31,340 bases of DNA from Lentisphaerota bacterium (GTDB lineage: Bacteria; Verrucomicrobiota; Kiritimatiellia; RFP12; UBA3636): assembly GCA_012511845.1 (NCBI GenBank), contig JAAZFF010000052.1, positions 1-31,340 of the forward strand, in the 5' to 3' direction. Positions 7,701-16,067 of this stretch are shown one piece after another. The notes under the pieces were generated by a model that saw only the letters and a list, made by a program, of their open reading frames with translations, did no database searches and was not told the origin of the DNA. The translations under genes and the position numbers were made by a program. Numbering within the stretch: the stretch's first letter is position 1; every line of letters begins with the position of its first letter.

Positions 7701-7730
7701 TTGCGTATTTGCTTTTTTATCTGGTATAAT
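7701..7730 (+). promoter_or_regulatory. Strong sigma-70-type promoter
   Basis: TTGCGT at 7701-7706, an 18-bp spacer, then a perfect TATAAT at 7725-7730. It is 29 bp upstream of the small membrane protein gene and is the only clear promoter before the tadC-eda-nadC-dxs series, so it may drive that whole run. Confidence 0.75.
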
Positions 7731-7759
7731 TCCGGCAATACGATAACGGAGGAATTTTA

Positions 7760-7999
7760 ATGAAGATAAAAGCACCATCAAATGAGCCGACACTGAATCC
7801 GGGTCAGCCGACGCTCAATCCGGAAACGCCCCAAAAAGGGGGGGCAGTTATTGCCGGACGCCATCAGCTATCCAGCGTCAGTGATGTAAAGAGAGAGAAT
7901 TTCCAGTGGGCTGCCATTCTTGCCTGCATTGCTACTGTATTGTTCATAGCACTGCTCGTTATGCAGTGGCTTGATTGGGAAGCGCTTAAAATCGCTTAA
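7760..7999 (+). CDS. Small single-pass membrane protein
   Basis: A 79-residue protein with a good ribosome binding site (GGAGG, 7748-7752). The first 50 residues are polar and Pro/Asn-rich, with a short internal repeat (EPTLNPG/QPTLNPE), followed by one transmembrane helix at about residues 50-69 (AAILACIATVLFIALLVMQW) and a 10-residue tail. It lies 60 bp before a TadC-like gene and shares its promoter, so it may be an accessory of that membrane platform. I recognise no family. Its small size with a canonical promoter and SD argues that it is a real gene. Confidence 0.75.
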   Translation: MKIKAPSNEPTLNPGQPTLNPETPQKGGAVIAGRHQLSSVSDVKRENFQWAAILACIATVLFIALLVMQWLDWEALKIA

Positions 8000-8059
8000 C
8001 CTGCAATGAACGTCAGCTTTACTCTGCTGGCTGCCTGTTGCATAAAATAATTTAAAGGC

Positions 8060-8971
8060 ATGATCCGGGGTATAATCGAGATTTTGCTAATCCTGTGTTG
8101 CTCAGCAGCGGCTGGAGCCGCTACTTGGTACGTTGCAGGAATAGCAAGGCAGATAACGTATGTCACATTGGCTGACGGCAGACGTGAAGAGAGACGTCTG
8201 CCTCTGTTATTCCGTATTTTATTGCCTTTTACACCGAACCTGGAAGGGGTTGCCAAAAGTCCGGGCATGGCGAAATCGCGTGACAGGAGTGACGCCATGA
8301 TAACTACTGCAGGTTATGAGGGATTGCTGGAGGGCTGGGAGTTTATTTCATTAAAATTTCTCGTTCCTCTTTTAGTTACTCCAATATGGTGTTTGCTTTG
8401 GATACCGGCTACGCGTTATCTGCCGCTTAATCGCGGGCGTTTTATTCTCCTCTGTCTGGTTGGGGCTCTTATCGCCTTCTACTATCCGGCATCGTGGCTG
8501 AAAAGAGCTGTAAAGATGCGTCAGGCAAAGATCATTCGTGCAATGCCGTTTGTTCTTGACCTGTTAACGCTATCGGTTGAAGCCGGTCTTGACTTTATGT
8601 CTGCTATTCAACGTACGACAGAACGCCGTACTGTAGATCCGCTTACAGAGGAATTTATGCGGGTGGTGCGGGAAATACAAGTAGGTACGCCGCGTCGTCA
8701 GGCATTGCGGGCGATGTCGATCAGGATCGATTTGCCTGATATGCGCTCTGTAGTCAATGCGCTTGTTCAGGCTGATGAACTGGGTGTAAGCATCGGTTCA
8801 ATTTTGCGTATACAGGCGGATCAGATCCGCGACAGGCGTTTTGAACGTGCTGAAAAACTTGCAAATGAGGCACCTGTCAAGTTGCTTGCCCCATTGATGA
8901 TTTGCATGTTCCCATGCGTATTCCTGATACTTCTCGGTCCGGTTATTTTTCAGCTGGCAAGTGCTATTTAA
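8060..8971 (+). CDS. tadC: TadC-like type II/IV secretion inner-membrane platform protein (GspF domain)
   Basis: A 303-residue membrane protein. The N-terminal helix is at about 5-25, two further helices lie around 95-112 and 127-145, and the GspF/T2SSF domain spans about 165-285 with 'PFVLDLLTLSVEAGLDFMSAIQR', 'REIQVGTPRRQALRAM', 'DLPDMRSVVNALVQADELGVSIGSIL' and 'RAEKLANEAPVKLLAPLMICMFPCVFLILLGP' regions (shown here in parts). These match TadC of Flp/tight-adherence pilus systems, in which it pairs with TadB above the TadA ATPase. No tadA, tadB, pilin or secretin gene is in the window, so its partners must be elsewhere. The ATG has no well-spaced SD. The downstream eda gene begins 28 bp later. 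Confidence 0.88.
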   Translation: MIRGIIEILLILCCSAAAGAATWYVAGIARQITYVTLADGRREERRLPLLFRILLPFTPNLEGVAKSPGMAKSRDRSDAMITTAGYEGLLEGWEFISLKFLVPLLVTPIWCLLWIPATRYLPLNRGRFILLCLVGALIAFYYPASWLKRAVKMRQAKIIRAMPFVLDLLTLSVEAGLDFMSAIQRTTERRTVDPLTEEFMRVVREIQVGTPRRQALRAMSIRIDLPDMRSVVNALVQADELGVSIGSILRIQADQIRDRRFERAEKLANEAPVKLLAPLMICMFPCVFLILLGPVIFQLASAI

Positions 8972-8999
8972 GTTATGCCGGGGAAAGTGAAAAGTTTAT

Positions 9000-9665
9000 A
9001 TGAGTAAAAAACCATTTGATTCTGAGGTTGCAAAAAGCATTTGCGACTGCGGCAATATTGCTGTGGTGATTATTGATGATGCCGGACGAGCTGTTGATTT
9101 GGCGCATGCCCTGCTCGACGGGGGAGTAAATATCATGGAGCTGACCCTACGCACACCGGCTGCATTACGTGCACTGGAGGCGGTTGCAGTCAAGGTTCCC
9201 GATATGGTTGTTGGTGCCGGAACGGTGCTGAGTATCTCTCAGCTTAAAGACGCCCGAAACGCCGGTGCGGCTTTTGCGGTGGCTCCCGGTTTCAACCGCA
9301 GCGTTGTGCAAAGCGCCATGGATATGAATTTCAGTTTTGCTCCGGGGGTAATGACTCCCTCCGAGATTGAAGGTGCGGTGGAAACAGGTTGCCGCATCTT
9401 GAAGTTCTTCCCGGCAAGTGTCGTGGGAGGTCCGCAAGCCCTGAAAACGCTTACGGCACCTTACAATCATCTTGGCATAAAATATATTCCTCTTGGCGGT
9501 CTTGCACCTGACAATACGGCTGATTATCTGATGAATCCTGCAGTGGCTGCCTGCGGCGGTTCCTGGATTGCTCCCGCAAAGCTGATAAATGAAAGTGACT
9601 GGGAAGCGATTAGAGCAAATGCGAGCAGGGCAACTGAAATTGTAAAAACTGTACGCAACAGCTGA
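9000..9665 (+). CDS. eda: 2-keto-3-deoxy-6-phosphogluconate (KDPG) aldolase
   Basis: A 221-residue class I aldolase that cleaves KDPG to pyruvate and glyceraldehyde 3-phosphate, and may also act on 4-hydroxy-2-oxoglutarate. The catalytic Glu47 is in 'NIMELTLRTP', the Schiff-base Lys135 is in 'CRILKFFPAS', and the phosphate site is 'YIPLGGLAPDN' with the GGS-type turn 'ACGGSWIAP' near residue 180. Length is typical. The RBS 'GGGGAAAG' lies about 12 bp upstream. There is no edd (6-phosphogluconate dehydratase) nearby; the enzyme may serve hexuronate or Entner-Doudoroff breakdown encoded elsewhere. Only 7 bp separate it from nadC. Confidence 0.93.
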   Translation: MSKKPFDSEVAKSICDCGNIAVVIIDDAGRAVDLAHALLDGGVNIMELTLRTPAALRALEAVAVKVPDMVVGAGTVLSISQLKDARNAGAAFAVAPGFNRSVVQSAMDMNFSFAPGVMTPSEIEGAVETGCRILKFFPASVVGGPQALKTLTAPYNHLGIKYIPLGGLAPDNTADYLMNPAVAACGGSWIAPAKLINESDWEAIRANASRATEIVKTVRNS

Positions 9666-9672
9666 ATTTGAC

Positions 9673-10545
9673 ATGACTTTGAATAAAAATATCACCCTGG
9701 AAACACATCCTGACGTTGCTGCATTGATCCGTGCCGCACTCAAGGAGGATGGTGTGGGGCGTGATGCTACTTCGCTTTCTCTTGTAGCACCAAATGCCGA
9801 AATAAGTGCCGCAGTCCTGACACGCCACCCGTGCTGCGTTGCCGGCACACTGATTGGAAAAGCCGTGATGGAAGCGGTTGATCCTTCTGTGAAGGTTGAA
9901 ATTATTGCAAAAGACGGTTCGGATATAGATACCGGCGAAAACGTTCTAAGAATCAGGGGGCGAGCCGTCTCTATTCTGGGAGCTGAGCGCGTTGCCCTCA
10001 ACTTTATGCAGCGAATGACCGGTATAGCTACTGCTACGAGAGCTTTCGTTGATGCCGTAGAAGGCACAAAGTGTAAAATACTCGATACGCGCAAAACAGT
10101 TCCCGGTTTTCGTCTGCTCGATAAATATAGCGTAAAGGTTGGCGGGGGTACGAACCACCGTATGGGATTGCACGATATGGTGCTTATCAAAGATAACCAC
10201 AGGAAGCTTTGGCGTACCGATGATCAATCGCGTCTTGATCTGGCAGTTAATACGGCACGGGAGAAGTTTCCCGGTCTGCCTGTTGAGGTTGAAGTTGAAT
10301 CGCTTGAAGAATTGCGAAGTGCGCTTCTATCATCACCCGAATGGATAATGCTTGATAATATGGAACCGGAGCTGATGCGGGAAGCTGTAAACATTGTTGC
10401 CGGCAGGTGCAAGCTGGAAGCTTCCGGCGGCATAGATGAAACTACCGTCAGGGTAATAGCGGAAACGGGAGTTGATGCAATCTCTCTTGGCTGCCTGACC
10501 CATTCCGTCAAGGCTGCCGATCTTTCTCTGGAGATCGAGTCTTAA
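9673..10545 (+). CDS. nadC: Nicotinate-nucleotide pyrophosphorylase (carboxylating)
   Basis: A 290-residue quinolinate phosphoribosyltransferase converting quinolinate and PRPP to nicotinate mononucleotide in NAD synthesis. Signature motifs: 'ALNFMQRMTGIATATRAF' (about 110-127), 'ILDTRKTVPGFRLLDKYSVK' (about 136-155), 'GGGTNHRMGLHDMVLIKDNH' (about 157-176), 'VEVESLEEL', 'IMLDNMEPELM' and 'LEASGGIDETTV'. All Arg/Lys/His ligands of the quinolinate and PRPP sites in these motifs are present. nadA and nadB are not in the window. It lies 7 bp after eda and 1 bp before dxs, so the three are probably one operon. Confidence 0.96.
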   Translation: MTLNKNITLETHPDVAALIRAALKEDGVGRDATSLSLVAPNAEISAAVLTRHPCCVAGTLIGKAVMEAVDPSVKVEIIAKDGSDIDTGENVLRIRGRAVSILGAERVALNFMQRMTGIATATRAFVDAVEGTKCKILDTRKTVPGFRLLDKYSVKVGGGTNHRMGLHDMVLIKDNHRKLWRTDDQSRLDLAVNTAREKFPGLPVEVEVESLEELRSALLSSPEWIMLDNMEPELMREAVNIVAGRCKLEASGGIDETTVRVIAETGVDAISLGCLTHSVKAADLSLEIES

Positions 10546-10546
10546 A

Positions 10547-12439
10547 ATGCAGTTGCTGGATTCAGTTAATTCTCTAGACGATCTTCGGAAGCTCGGCGTA
10601 GATGAGTTGTCGAAGCTCGCCGAAGAAATCAGAAAACTCATAATCGAGGTTGTAAGTGTCAACGGCGGTCATCTCGCTTCCAATTTGGGTATGGTTGAAG
10701 TTACCATAGCGCTTCTCAGAGTTTTTGATCCGCCTTATGACAAAGTTTTATTTGATGTCTCCCATCAATCTTACACTTACAAGATATTGACCGGGCGCCG
10801 CGAAGCATTTAAAAGCCTTCGCAAGACAGATGGAATTTCCGGATTTATAAAATCTTCGGAAAGTGAGTTTGATGTTTTCGGTGCCGGTCATGCCGGCACC
10901 TCGATTTCCGCAGCGCTCGGCTTTGCCGCTGAAAGAGATCGGCGACAAGGTAAAGAAGCCGTAGTTGCAGTTGTCGGAGACGCATCCATTTCGAACGGTA
11001 TTTCTCTTGAAGCACTGAACAACGTCAGGGATACAACGAATAATCTTATAGTTGTCCTGAACGACAATAATATGTCTATCTCAAGGAACGTAGGCGCATT
11101 AAGCAAAGCCTTCGGCAGGATGCTGGGAAATCCGAGATATAATCGTGTAAAATCAGCAATTGAAAGTGTAGGTATACGACGTCTGAAGCTTTCCTGGTTG
11201 CGAAAAACTTACCACGGTCTGGAAAGTCGTATAAAAAGTTTCTTCCTTCCCAATGCCCCGTTCGAAAACATGGGAATACGTTATATCGGTCCTATAAACG
11301 GACACAATATTCGCCAGCTGATAGACGCTTTTGAATCGGCAAAAGAAGCCAATTTACCAGTTCTCGTACATGTGGATACACAAAAGGGCAAGGGCTACAT
11401 GCCTGCAAAGAAAAATCCTGAAAATTGGCATTCTTCAAACCCGTTCGATATAGAAACAGGTGTCAGGATAAAATGTGATCCCGGTGACTCATGGTCTGAA
11501 GTTTTCGGTAATGAACTCGTCAAACTGGCAGAAAAAGATGATCGGATTGTCGCCATAACGGCAGCTATGGGAAATGGAACCGGCTTGGATATTTTTGAGA
11601 AAAATTTCTCTGACCGTTTTTTTGATGTCGGAATTTGTGAAGGTCACCAGATGACATTCTCGGCAGGACTTGCATCTGCCGGCTTGCGTCCTGTTGTTGC
11701 AGTTTATTCAACATTTGCGCAGCGTTCCATAGACAGTGTTATTCACGACATAGCTCTTCAGAAACTTCCTGTGGTGATTTGTCTCGACCGTGCAGGGGTA
11801 GTTCCAGGCGATGGTCCGACCCATCACGGTGTTTTTGACATAGCATTGATGCGTCCAATCCCCAATATAGTTATAATGCAGCCCCGCAGCGCAGCATCGC
11901 TCGCCCGGATGTTGAGAACTGCCATGTCGCTGCCTTGTCCGTCTGTTATTCGTTATCCGCGATCGTGTGCCCCATTATGTGATGATGCAGATGATGGTGA
12001 AACTATTCCAATAGGCAGTGCCGCCATCATAGATTCAGCTGAATCCCCTGAAGTAGCTATCTGGACACTGGGTAATGAAGATGAGTTTTCTGGAAAAACT
12101 TCAGAGCTGCTTTTAAAATCGGGCATAAACTCTGTTAGGGTTGATGCGCGTTTTGCCAAGCCGATCGATGAGGCATTGCTTCTAAAGCAGATTCAGGAGG
12201 GGGTGAAAATATTCCTTACCCTGGAAGATGGAGTGTCCTCGGGAGGGTTTGGGACGGCAGTTGAGGAATTCATTAATTCTCAGCCTGAATCAGATGTAAA
12301 AGTGATTCGAATGGGCTGGCCGGACTCTTTCGTTACTCATGCAAGTACCAAAACGGATCTGATGCGTCTTTACGGCATTACCCCGGAAGCAGCTGCAGAG
12401 CGCATTTTGGAAGTGAAATCAAAATCAGGAAGATTTTAA
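10547..12439 (+). CDS. dxs: 1-deoxy-D-xylulose-5-phosphate synthase (divergent motifs)
   Basis: A 630-residue ThDP enzyme that condenses pyruvate and glyceraldehyde 3-phosphate to DXP for isoprenoids, thiamine and PLP. Domain order matches DXS: ThDP domain (about 1-310), pyrimidine-binding domain (about 320-490), C-terminal transketolase domain (about 500-620). Key residues remain: His in 'DVSHQSY', His in 'NWHSSNPFD', Glu in 'GICEGHQM', Arg in 'FAQRSID', Asp and His in 'GDGPTHHG', Arg in 'IRYPRS'. Several family motifs are altered: GDGA/S is 'VVGDASISNG', AEQHA is 'CEGHQ', and GP(V/I)DGHD is 'GPINGHN'. The active-site ligands stay, so function is likely kept, though a paralog with shifted substrate use is possible. 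The start is 1 bp after the nadC stop. Confidence 0.88.
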   Translation: MQLLDSVNSLDDLRKLGVDELSKLAEEIRKLIIEVVSVNGGHLASNLGMVEVTIALLRVFDPPYDKVLFDVSHQSYTYKILTGRREAFKSLRKTDGISGFIKSSESEFDVFGAGHAGTSISAALGFAAERDRRQGKEAVVAVVGDASISNGISLEALNNVRDTTNNLIVVLNDNNMSISRNVGALSKAFGRMLGNPRYNRVKSAIESVGIRRLKLSWLRKTYHGLESRIKSFFLPNAPFENMGIRYIGPINGHNIRQLIDAFESAKEANLPVLVHVDTQKGKGYMPAKKNPENWHSSNPFDIETGVRIKCDPGDSWSEVFGNELVKLAEKDDRIVAITAAMGNGTGLDIFEKNFSDRFFDVGICEGHQMTFSAGLASAGLRPVVAVYSTFAQRSIDSVIHDIALQKLPVVICLDRAGVVPGDGPTHHGVFDIALMRPIPNIVIMQPRSAASLARMLRTAMSLPCPSVIRYPRSCAPLCDDADDGETIPIGSAAIIDSAESPEVAIWTLGNEDEFSGKTSELLLKSGINSVRVDARFAKPIDEALLLKQIQEGVKIFLTLEDGVSSGGFGTAVEEFINSQPESDVKVIRMGWPDSFVTHASTKTDLMRLYGITPEAAAERILEVKSKSGRF

Positions 12440-12692
12440 CCGAAGATGCGAAGCCCTTCGGGCAGTGATCAGTTTCTAAGCAGGTGCACATTATCTCGCG
12501 CAGAGAATGCGGAGGCTTGCGGTCCCAGTGCTCATCAACCACTCATCATCCACGGCGGTTCGCGGGGACGCTCACCCTCCATTACGTAAGGATGCGCATA
12601 GCCAAGCTGGAGGGCGAATGTCCTCATGAGCCGTGGTTGCGGACAGGCCCGGCAAGCCGGGCATGGCAAGCCGGGCAATGCTCTTTTAGAAT
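12440..12692. repeat. Composite intergenic repeat region between convergent genes
   Basis: A 253-bp space between the ends of dxs and the lytic transglycosylase, built from modules found elsewhere in the window. 'AGCCCTTCGGGCAG' (12452-12465) recurs near 19446. A 27-bp unit at 12555-12581 is an exact inverted copy of 19084-19110. A related unit at 12607-12635 faces the opposite way, so the pair forms an imperfect palindrome. Two direct copies of GGCAAGCCGGGCA (12651, 12665) and a 7-bp-stem hairpin (12647-12662) follow; the hairpin plus weak T run could act as a bidirectional terminator. A short plus frame here (LEGECPHEP...) is repeat translation, not a gene. Confidence 0.75.
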
Positions 12693-13883
12693 CTATGCCG
12701 GTGGTGGCAGGGTGTCCGGATTGACACCTGTTCTCAGCCGTATAGTTTCGAGAACACGCGGTACATACATTTGAGTTTCTACGGGAAGATCTGCGGCAAT
12801 AGCATCGAAGGTATTGCTTTTATGTTTTCTGCAAAGAGAGGAAACACGTCCTTCGCCTGCATTATATGCTGCAAGAGCCAACGGCCACGAGCCGAAGCGA
12901 CCGTAGAGCCTGTTTAAATATTGTGCCGCAGCCTTGGCGTTGCGCTCAGGATTCAGCCTTTCATCAACAGGACTTGTTTTAAGCCCCAGAGAACGTGCTG
13001 TAGCAGGCATCAGCTGAAACAATCCTGCAGCACCGGCGGGACTTTTAGCTTTCGGATCCATGGTAGACTCAACTTCTGCTATCCAGACAAGTTCAGAAGG
13101 CAGACCTGCTGCCACGAAAGCAGGTTCTATTCTTGGCAGCATCTCGCTTGCACGTTTGGGCATGCGATGTTTCTGCACTGCATTTCGCCAGTAGTTCCTG
13201 TCTCGCACCGCTGCAGAGCTTAGAGCTTTATCGCTCAATTCAGGTTTTGTTTTTTCAGGTTTAGATTTTGCAACCCTTTGTGCAGGTTTTCGCTCAGGCG
13301 GTTTTTCACGTATTACCGGTGGAATAATAATGGTTTGTGTTTCTATTACTGAATCGGGCGGATAGAAAATGCCGTCTTTTTCTATCCAGCCATCCTTCGG
13401 AGGTGCGCCGGGAGCTGTTTTTTTATCCGGCACAACAGGTTTTTGTATTTGTTGCTGCCGGGCTAAAAGCTCTTCGTGCCTGACCTTTGCAACAAATTGC
13501 TTTGCTGCCTCGGCAGCTTCAAAATATGCAATGCGTGAATTAAGCCATGATTCATATTCGCTGATTCCGGGAATAAATGGCGCTTTCTCTCCGACAAATG
13601 CTACTGCAGCATGGATTTCCGACAGCTTTTCCACATCGTCCCCGTGAAGTGTGTTGAACTCCCGGAATATAAATTCTTTGACAGCCTTGTTGTCGTGGTT
13701 TGCTATACGTTCCTTCAATTCGGAAACAAGTGCCTGTCCTGAAGATAAATCGGGACGCGAAAAATGAACGTTGCCGTCCTGATCAAAAGTGATGCATCCG
13801 GCAAGCAGTGTTAAAATCAGCAGAAGACCTAATCGTGGGGCAAATCCGGATTTCTGTGATGTTTCTTGTTCGGCATTTTTCAT
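12693..13883 (-). CDS. Lipoprotein lytic transglycosylase (SLT domain)
   Basis: A 396-residue murein-cleaving enzyme with a lipoprotein signal (hydrophobic 18-29, lipobox LAGC with Cys30). A helical region (about 50-145) precedes a Pro/Lys-rich linker (about 148-215) that would span from membrane to wall. The SLT goose-lysozyme-like domain (about 240-390) has the catalytic Glu272 in 'WIAEVESTMDP', then 'SPAGAAGLFQLMPATARSLG', 'NAKAAAQYLNRLYGRFGSW' and 'LALAAYNAGEGRV', the four classic motifs. It cleaves glycan strands to 1,6-anhydro-muropeptides, acting in the periplasm. No LysM repeat follows, so it is not a full MltD. Its start overlaps the DUF2851 stop (ATGA), indicating coupling. Confidence 0.93.
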   Translation of the reverse strand: MKNAEQETSQKSGFAPRLGLLLILTLLAGCITFDQDGNVHFSRPDLSSGQALVSELKERIANHDNKAVKEFIFREFNTLHGDDVEKLSEIHAAVAFVGEKAPFIPGISEYESWLNSRIAYFEAAEAAKQFVAKVRHEELLARQQQIQKPVVPDKKTAPGAPPKDGWIEKDGIFYPPDSVIETQTIIIPPVIREKPPERKPAQRVAKSKPEKTKPELSDKALSSAAVRDRNYWRNAVQKHRMPKRASEMLPRIEPAFVAAGLPSELVWIAEVESTMDPKAKSPAGAAGLFQLMPATARSLGLKTSPVDERLNPERNAKAAAQYLNRLYGRFGSWPLALAAYNAGEGRVSSLCRKHKSNTFDAIAADLPVETQMYVPRVLETIRLRTGVNPDTLPPPA

Positions 13884-15292
13884 TCAGGTCTTATTGTGTT
13901 TGCGAGAGCCTGTGCGAAAGCACAGTCATCGCATACGGCTTTGGTTGACAGGCAGAAGGCATTGCAAATTTCCAGTATGCCCTGCATTCGAAGCCCATTT
14001 GTTGAGTAAATCGCCGGATTATGATCTCGTCCAAACAACCTGAAAGCAGTGTCGCGAATTTGCTGATTTGAAGCTTCTGCCGGCATTGAGCGGCACATTT
14101 CCGCATCGGCACGTCCCTCTGCCATCAGCAGCGGCAAAAGAACATTTATTAAAATTGCATTCATTCTTTGGATTCCGATTTTTGCGAAAATTCCCGTGCC
14201 GTCAAGTGTTGATTTGTTGGCTACGTCCAGTTTCTTTGCAACTGTCGCATAGGCTTCCTTTGCCCACTCTTTGCCGCTTGGCGTCGCAAGTTGTGAGAGA
14301 GCAGTTAACAAGTTCTGCGGTTCGTCAAAGAGAATTGCAACGACAGCCAGACGGTTGCGCGGGTGATTTAGCGGGCGCACACCGGAGAACTGCCATGTGG
14401 GTCGGCGGGGAGAGTCGGCAACACCCATTTTCCACGCTTCGTCCCATAGCGAGCGCTCATATTTTGTCAGACTTCTGGTTTTCTGGTTTTTTTGCGGAAG
14501 CAATCCTGCAGTCCCGAGCAACAGGGCATATCTTGACAAAAAGTTATCATACGCACAGAGCCTGCCGAGCGGCATCTGCTCTGCAACTGCTCTCATTGCA
14601 CCCGAGTTTGCCTTATAACCCAACGCCCGCATAAATTCTTCGTAAAACACCTGAGTACGACTACCGGTTTCCTGCAGGCGCAGAGCCATTTGTACTGATT
14701 TGCGGCGAAGGCGATTTAGTCCGGCAGATTCAAGAACAGCCCGAGCATCTGCGCTGCCGACATTTGATAGAATTTTTCCGCAGGGACGCGGTGTTCCCGG
14801 CAGGACGGAATGTGGATAAGCACTTAAATCAATTATGTCGAATGAAAAACCGGGTACAGACAACAACGCTTCGCGTAATGAAACGCTCGTTATATGGGGT
14901 GGAACAGGTTTTGAAAAGGATGGAAACCAGGTTACATGCAGCACTACATCGGCGTAGCGCAGGTCTTCGCCATGCTGATGTGCATTCCAGTCGGTTGGTC
15001 TTATGTGAATCTCAACATTTCCGCGGACTGTCTTGCCGTCAATCTGTATTACAGCATCAATAAAATCAGGACCTGCCTCAAGATTCCAGCGTCCCGGATC
15101 TTTCACAATTACTTCTTTGCCCGTGTCTGAGTTAAGCAGCTCAGGTCGCAGTTTGTCGTCCCACCACACGCATTGAAGATGCCTTTCCGTCCAATGCCAT
15201 CCCCTTGCAATCAGATCTCCGCTCGACTCTGCTACAAGAATCGGGTTAAACTCGGGAATCCACAGATCGTTTAATTTTGATATATCAAACAT
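13880..15292 (-). CDS. DUF2851 family protein
   Basis: A 470-residue protein from the ATG at 15290-15292, chosen because a purine-rich SD (GGAAAAGAAG) precedes it; an in-frame TTG at 15379 would add 29 residues with no ribosome site. Family hallmarks: 'ERHLQCVWWDD' (about 35), 'PGRWNLEAGPDFIDAVI' (about 67-83), 'GNVEIHIRPTDWNAHQHG' (about 90-107) and 'YADVVLHVTW'. The conserved GPDF-x-A, VEIH and W-x-x-H residues look like a nuclease-like acidic or His cluster, but no activity is established for DUF2851. The C-terminus has a 'CNAFC...CDDC' cysteine group (about 443-458), which may bind metal. It is coupled to the downstream lytic transglycosylase. Confidence 0.88.
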   Translation of the reverse strand: MFDISKLNDLWIPEFNPILVAESSGDLIARGWHWTERHLQCVWWDDKLRPELLNSDTGKEVIVKDPGRWNLEAGPDFIDAVIQIDGKTVRGNVEIHIRPTDWNAHQHGEDLRYADVVLHVTWFPSFSKPVPPHITSVSLREALLSVPGFSFDIIDLSAYPHSVLPGTPRPCGKILSNVGSADARAVLESAGLNRLRRKSVQMALRLQETGSRTQVFYEEFMRALGYKANSGAMRAVAEQMPLGRLCAYDNFLSRYALLLGTAGLLPQKNQKTRSLTKYERSLWDEAWKMGVADSPRRPTWQFSGVRPLNHPRNRLAVVAILFDEPQNLLTALSQLATPSGKEWAKEAYATVAKKLDVANKSTLDGTGIFAKIGIQRMNAILINVLLPLLMAEGRADAEMCRSMPAEASNQQIRDTAFRLFGRDHNPAIYSTNGLRMQGILEICNAFCLSTKAVCDDCAFAQALANTIRPE

Positions 15293-15443
15293 TTCTTCTT
15301 TTCCATGTTTTATTCCATACAAGTCATTTGTTGTACGCTCGAACAGCACCTTGAAATGATACCATAAGCAGCCTTCCAAGTGGAGAATGAAGTTGTTGGA
15401 TCAACGTTTTTTTAGTAAAGTGAAGTGCAGAAAGGTTACTTGA

Positions 15444-16055
15444 ATGTCGAATGAAATATTTGCACAGTTGATTGAGGGTCTTGGAACGTTTGCTTTTGCG
15501 ATCAGCGGGGTACGTTTGGCTGCTTCGAAAAAGTACGATATATTCGGTGCTCTCATTGTAGGATTCGCCACAGCTGTGGGCGGCGGTACTTTGCGTGATC
15601 TTCTGCTTGGCGCTCCTGTGTTCTGGCTTGTTGCACCGCGATATCTCATACTTACATTTGTTGCGATGCTGTTTTATATTTTCTTCCGCCGTTCTGTTGT
15701 AAGGTGGGGTGAGGCCATCATGCTTTTTGATACACTTGGGCTGGCATTCTTCAATATGACGGGTATAAAGGTTGCTCTCGGGTTGGAGGCGTCTATGTTT
15801 GCAGCTATCATAATGGGAACAATAACGGGAACAGCCGGTGGTGTTATACGTGATGTTCTCATACAGGAACCTCCGTTGATTTTCCAAAAAAAAGAAATTT
15901 ATGCCGTTGCATGTCTTCTTGGCGGTGCCGTGTATGCTATCGGGTTTTACGCACAGGTGAACGATATTCTGTTGCAGGTTGTTACGATATCTGTAGTTGT
16001 GGCAGTGAGAATTCTTTCACGGATGAAAAACCTGACGCTTCCGTATGCGGGGTGA
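15444..16055 (+). CDS. Trimeric intracellular cation (TRIC) channel family protein (UPF0126)
   Basis: A 203-residue membrane protein with two homologous three-helix halves plus a last helix, the fold of prokaryotic TRIC channels (YicG-like). The repeated signature appears as 'GFATAVGGGTLRDLLLG' (about 47-63) and 'GTITGTAGGVIRDVLIQ' (about 130-146); each carries the GGxxRD turn and a helix kink glycine. Family members are thought to be potassium-permeable or amino-acid-linked channels; bacterial roles vary. AAGG lies 9 bp before the ATG. It is divergent from DUF2851, and the rrf2 promoter begins 13 bp after its stop. Confidence 0.9.
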   Translation: MSNEIFAQLIEGLGTFAFAISGVRLAASKKYDIFGALIVGFATAVGGGTLRDLLLGAPVFWLVAPRYLILTFVAMLFYIFFRRSVVRWGEAIMLFDTLGLAFFNMTGIKVALGLEASMFAAIIMGTITGTAGGVIRDVLIQEPPLIFQKKEIYAVACLLGGAVYAIGFYAQVNDILLQVVTISVVVAVRILSRMKNLTLPYAG

Positions 16056-16067
16056 GAAAAAAACTTC

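Noticed and set aside
9165..10190. 341-codon minus-strand frame
   Set aside because: It is antisense to eda and nadC, both of which have complete catalytic motifs.
12450..12470. Short hairpin GCCC-TTC-GGGC as a terminator after dxs
   Set aside because: The stem is 4 bp with no T tract, and the same sequence recurs in the repeat region near 19446.
12484..12774. 96-codon plus-strand frame containing LEGECPHEP
   Set aside because: It is built from the dispersed repeat and overlaps the end of the lytic transglycosylase.
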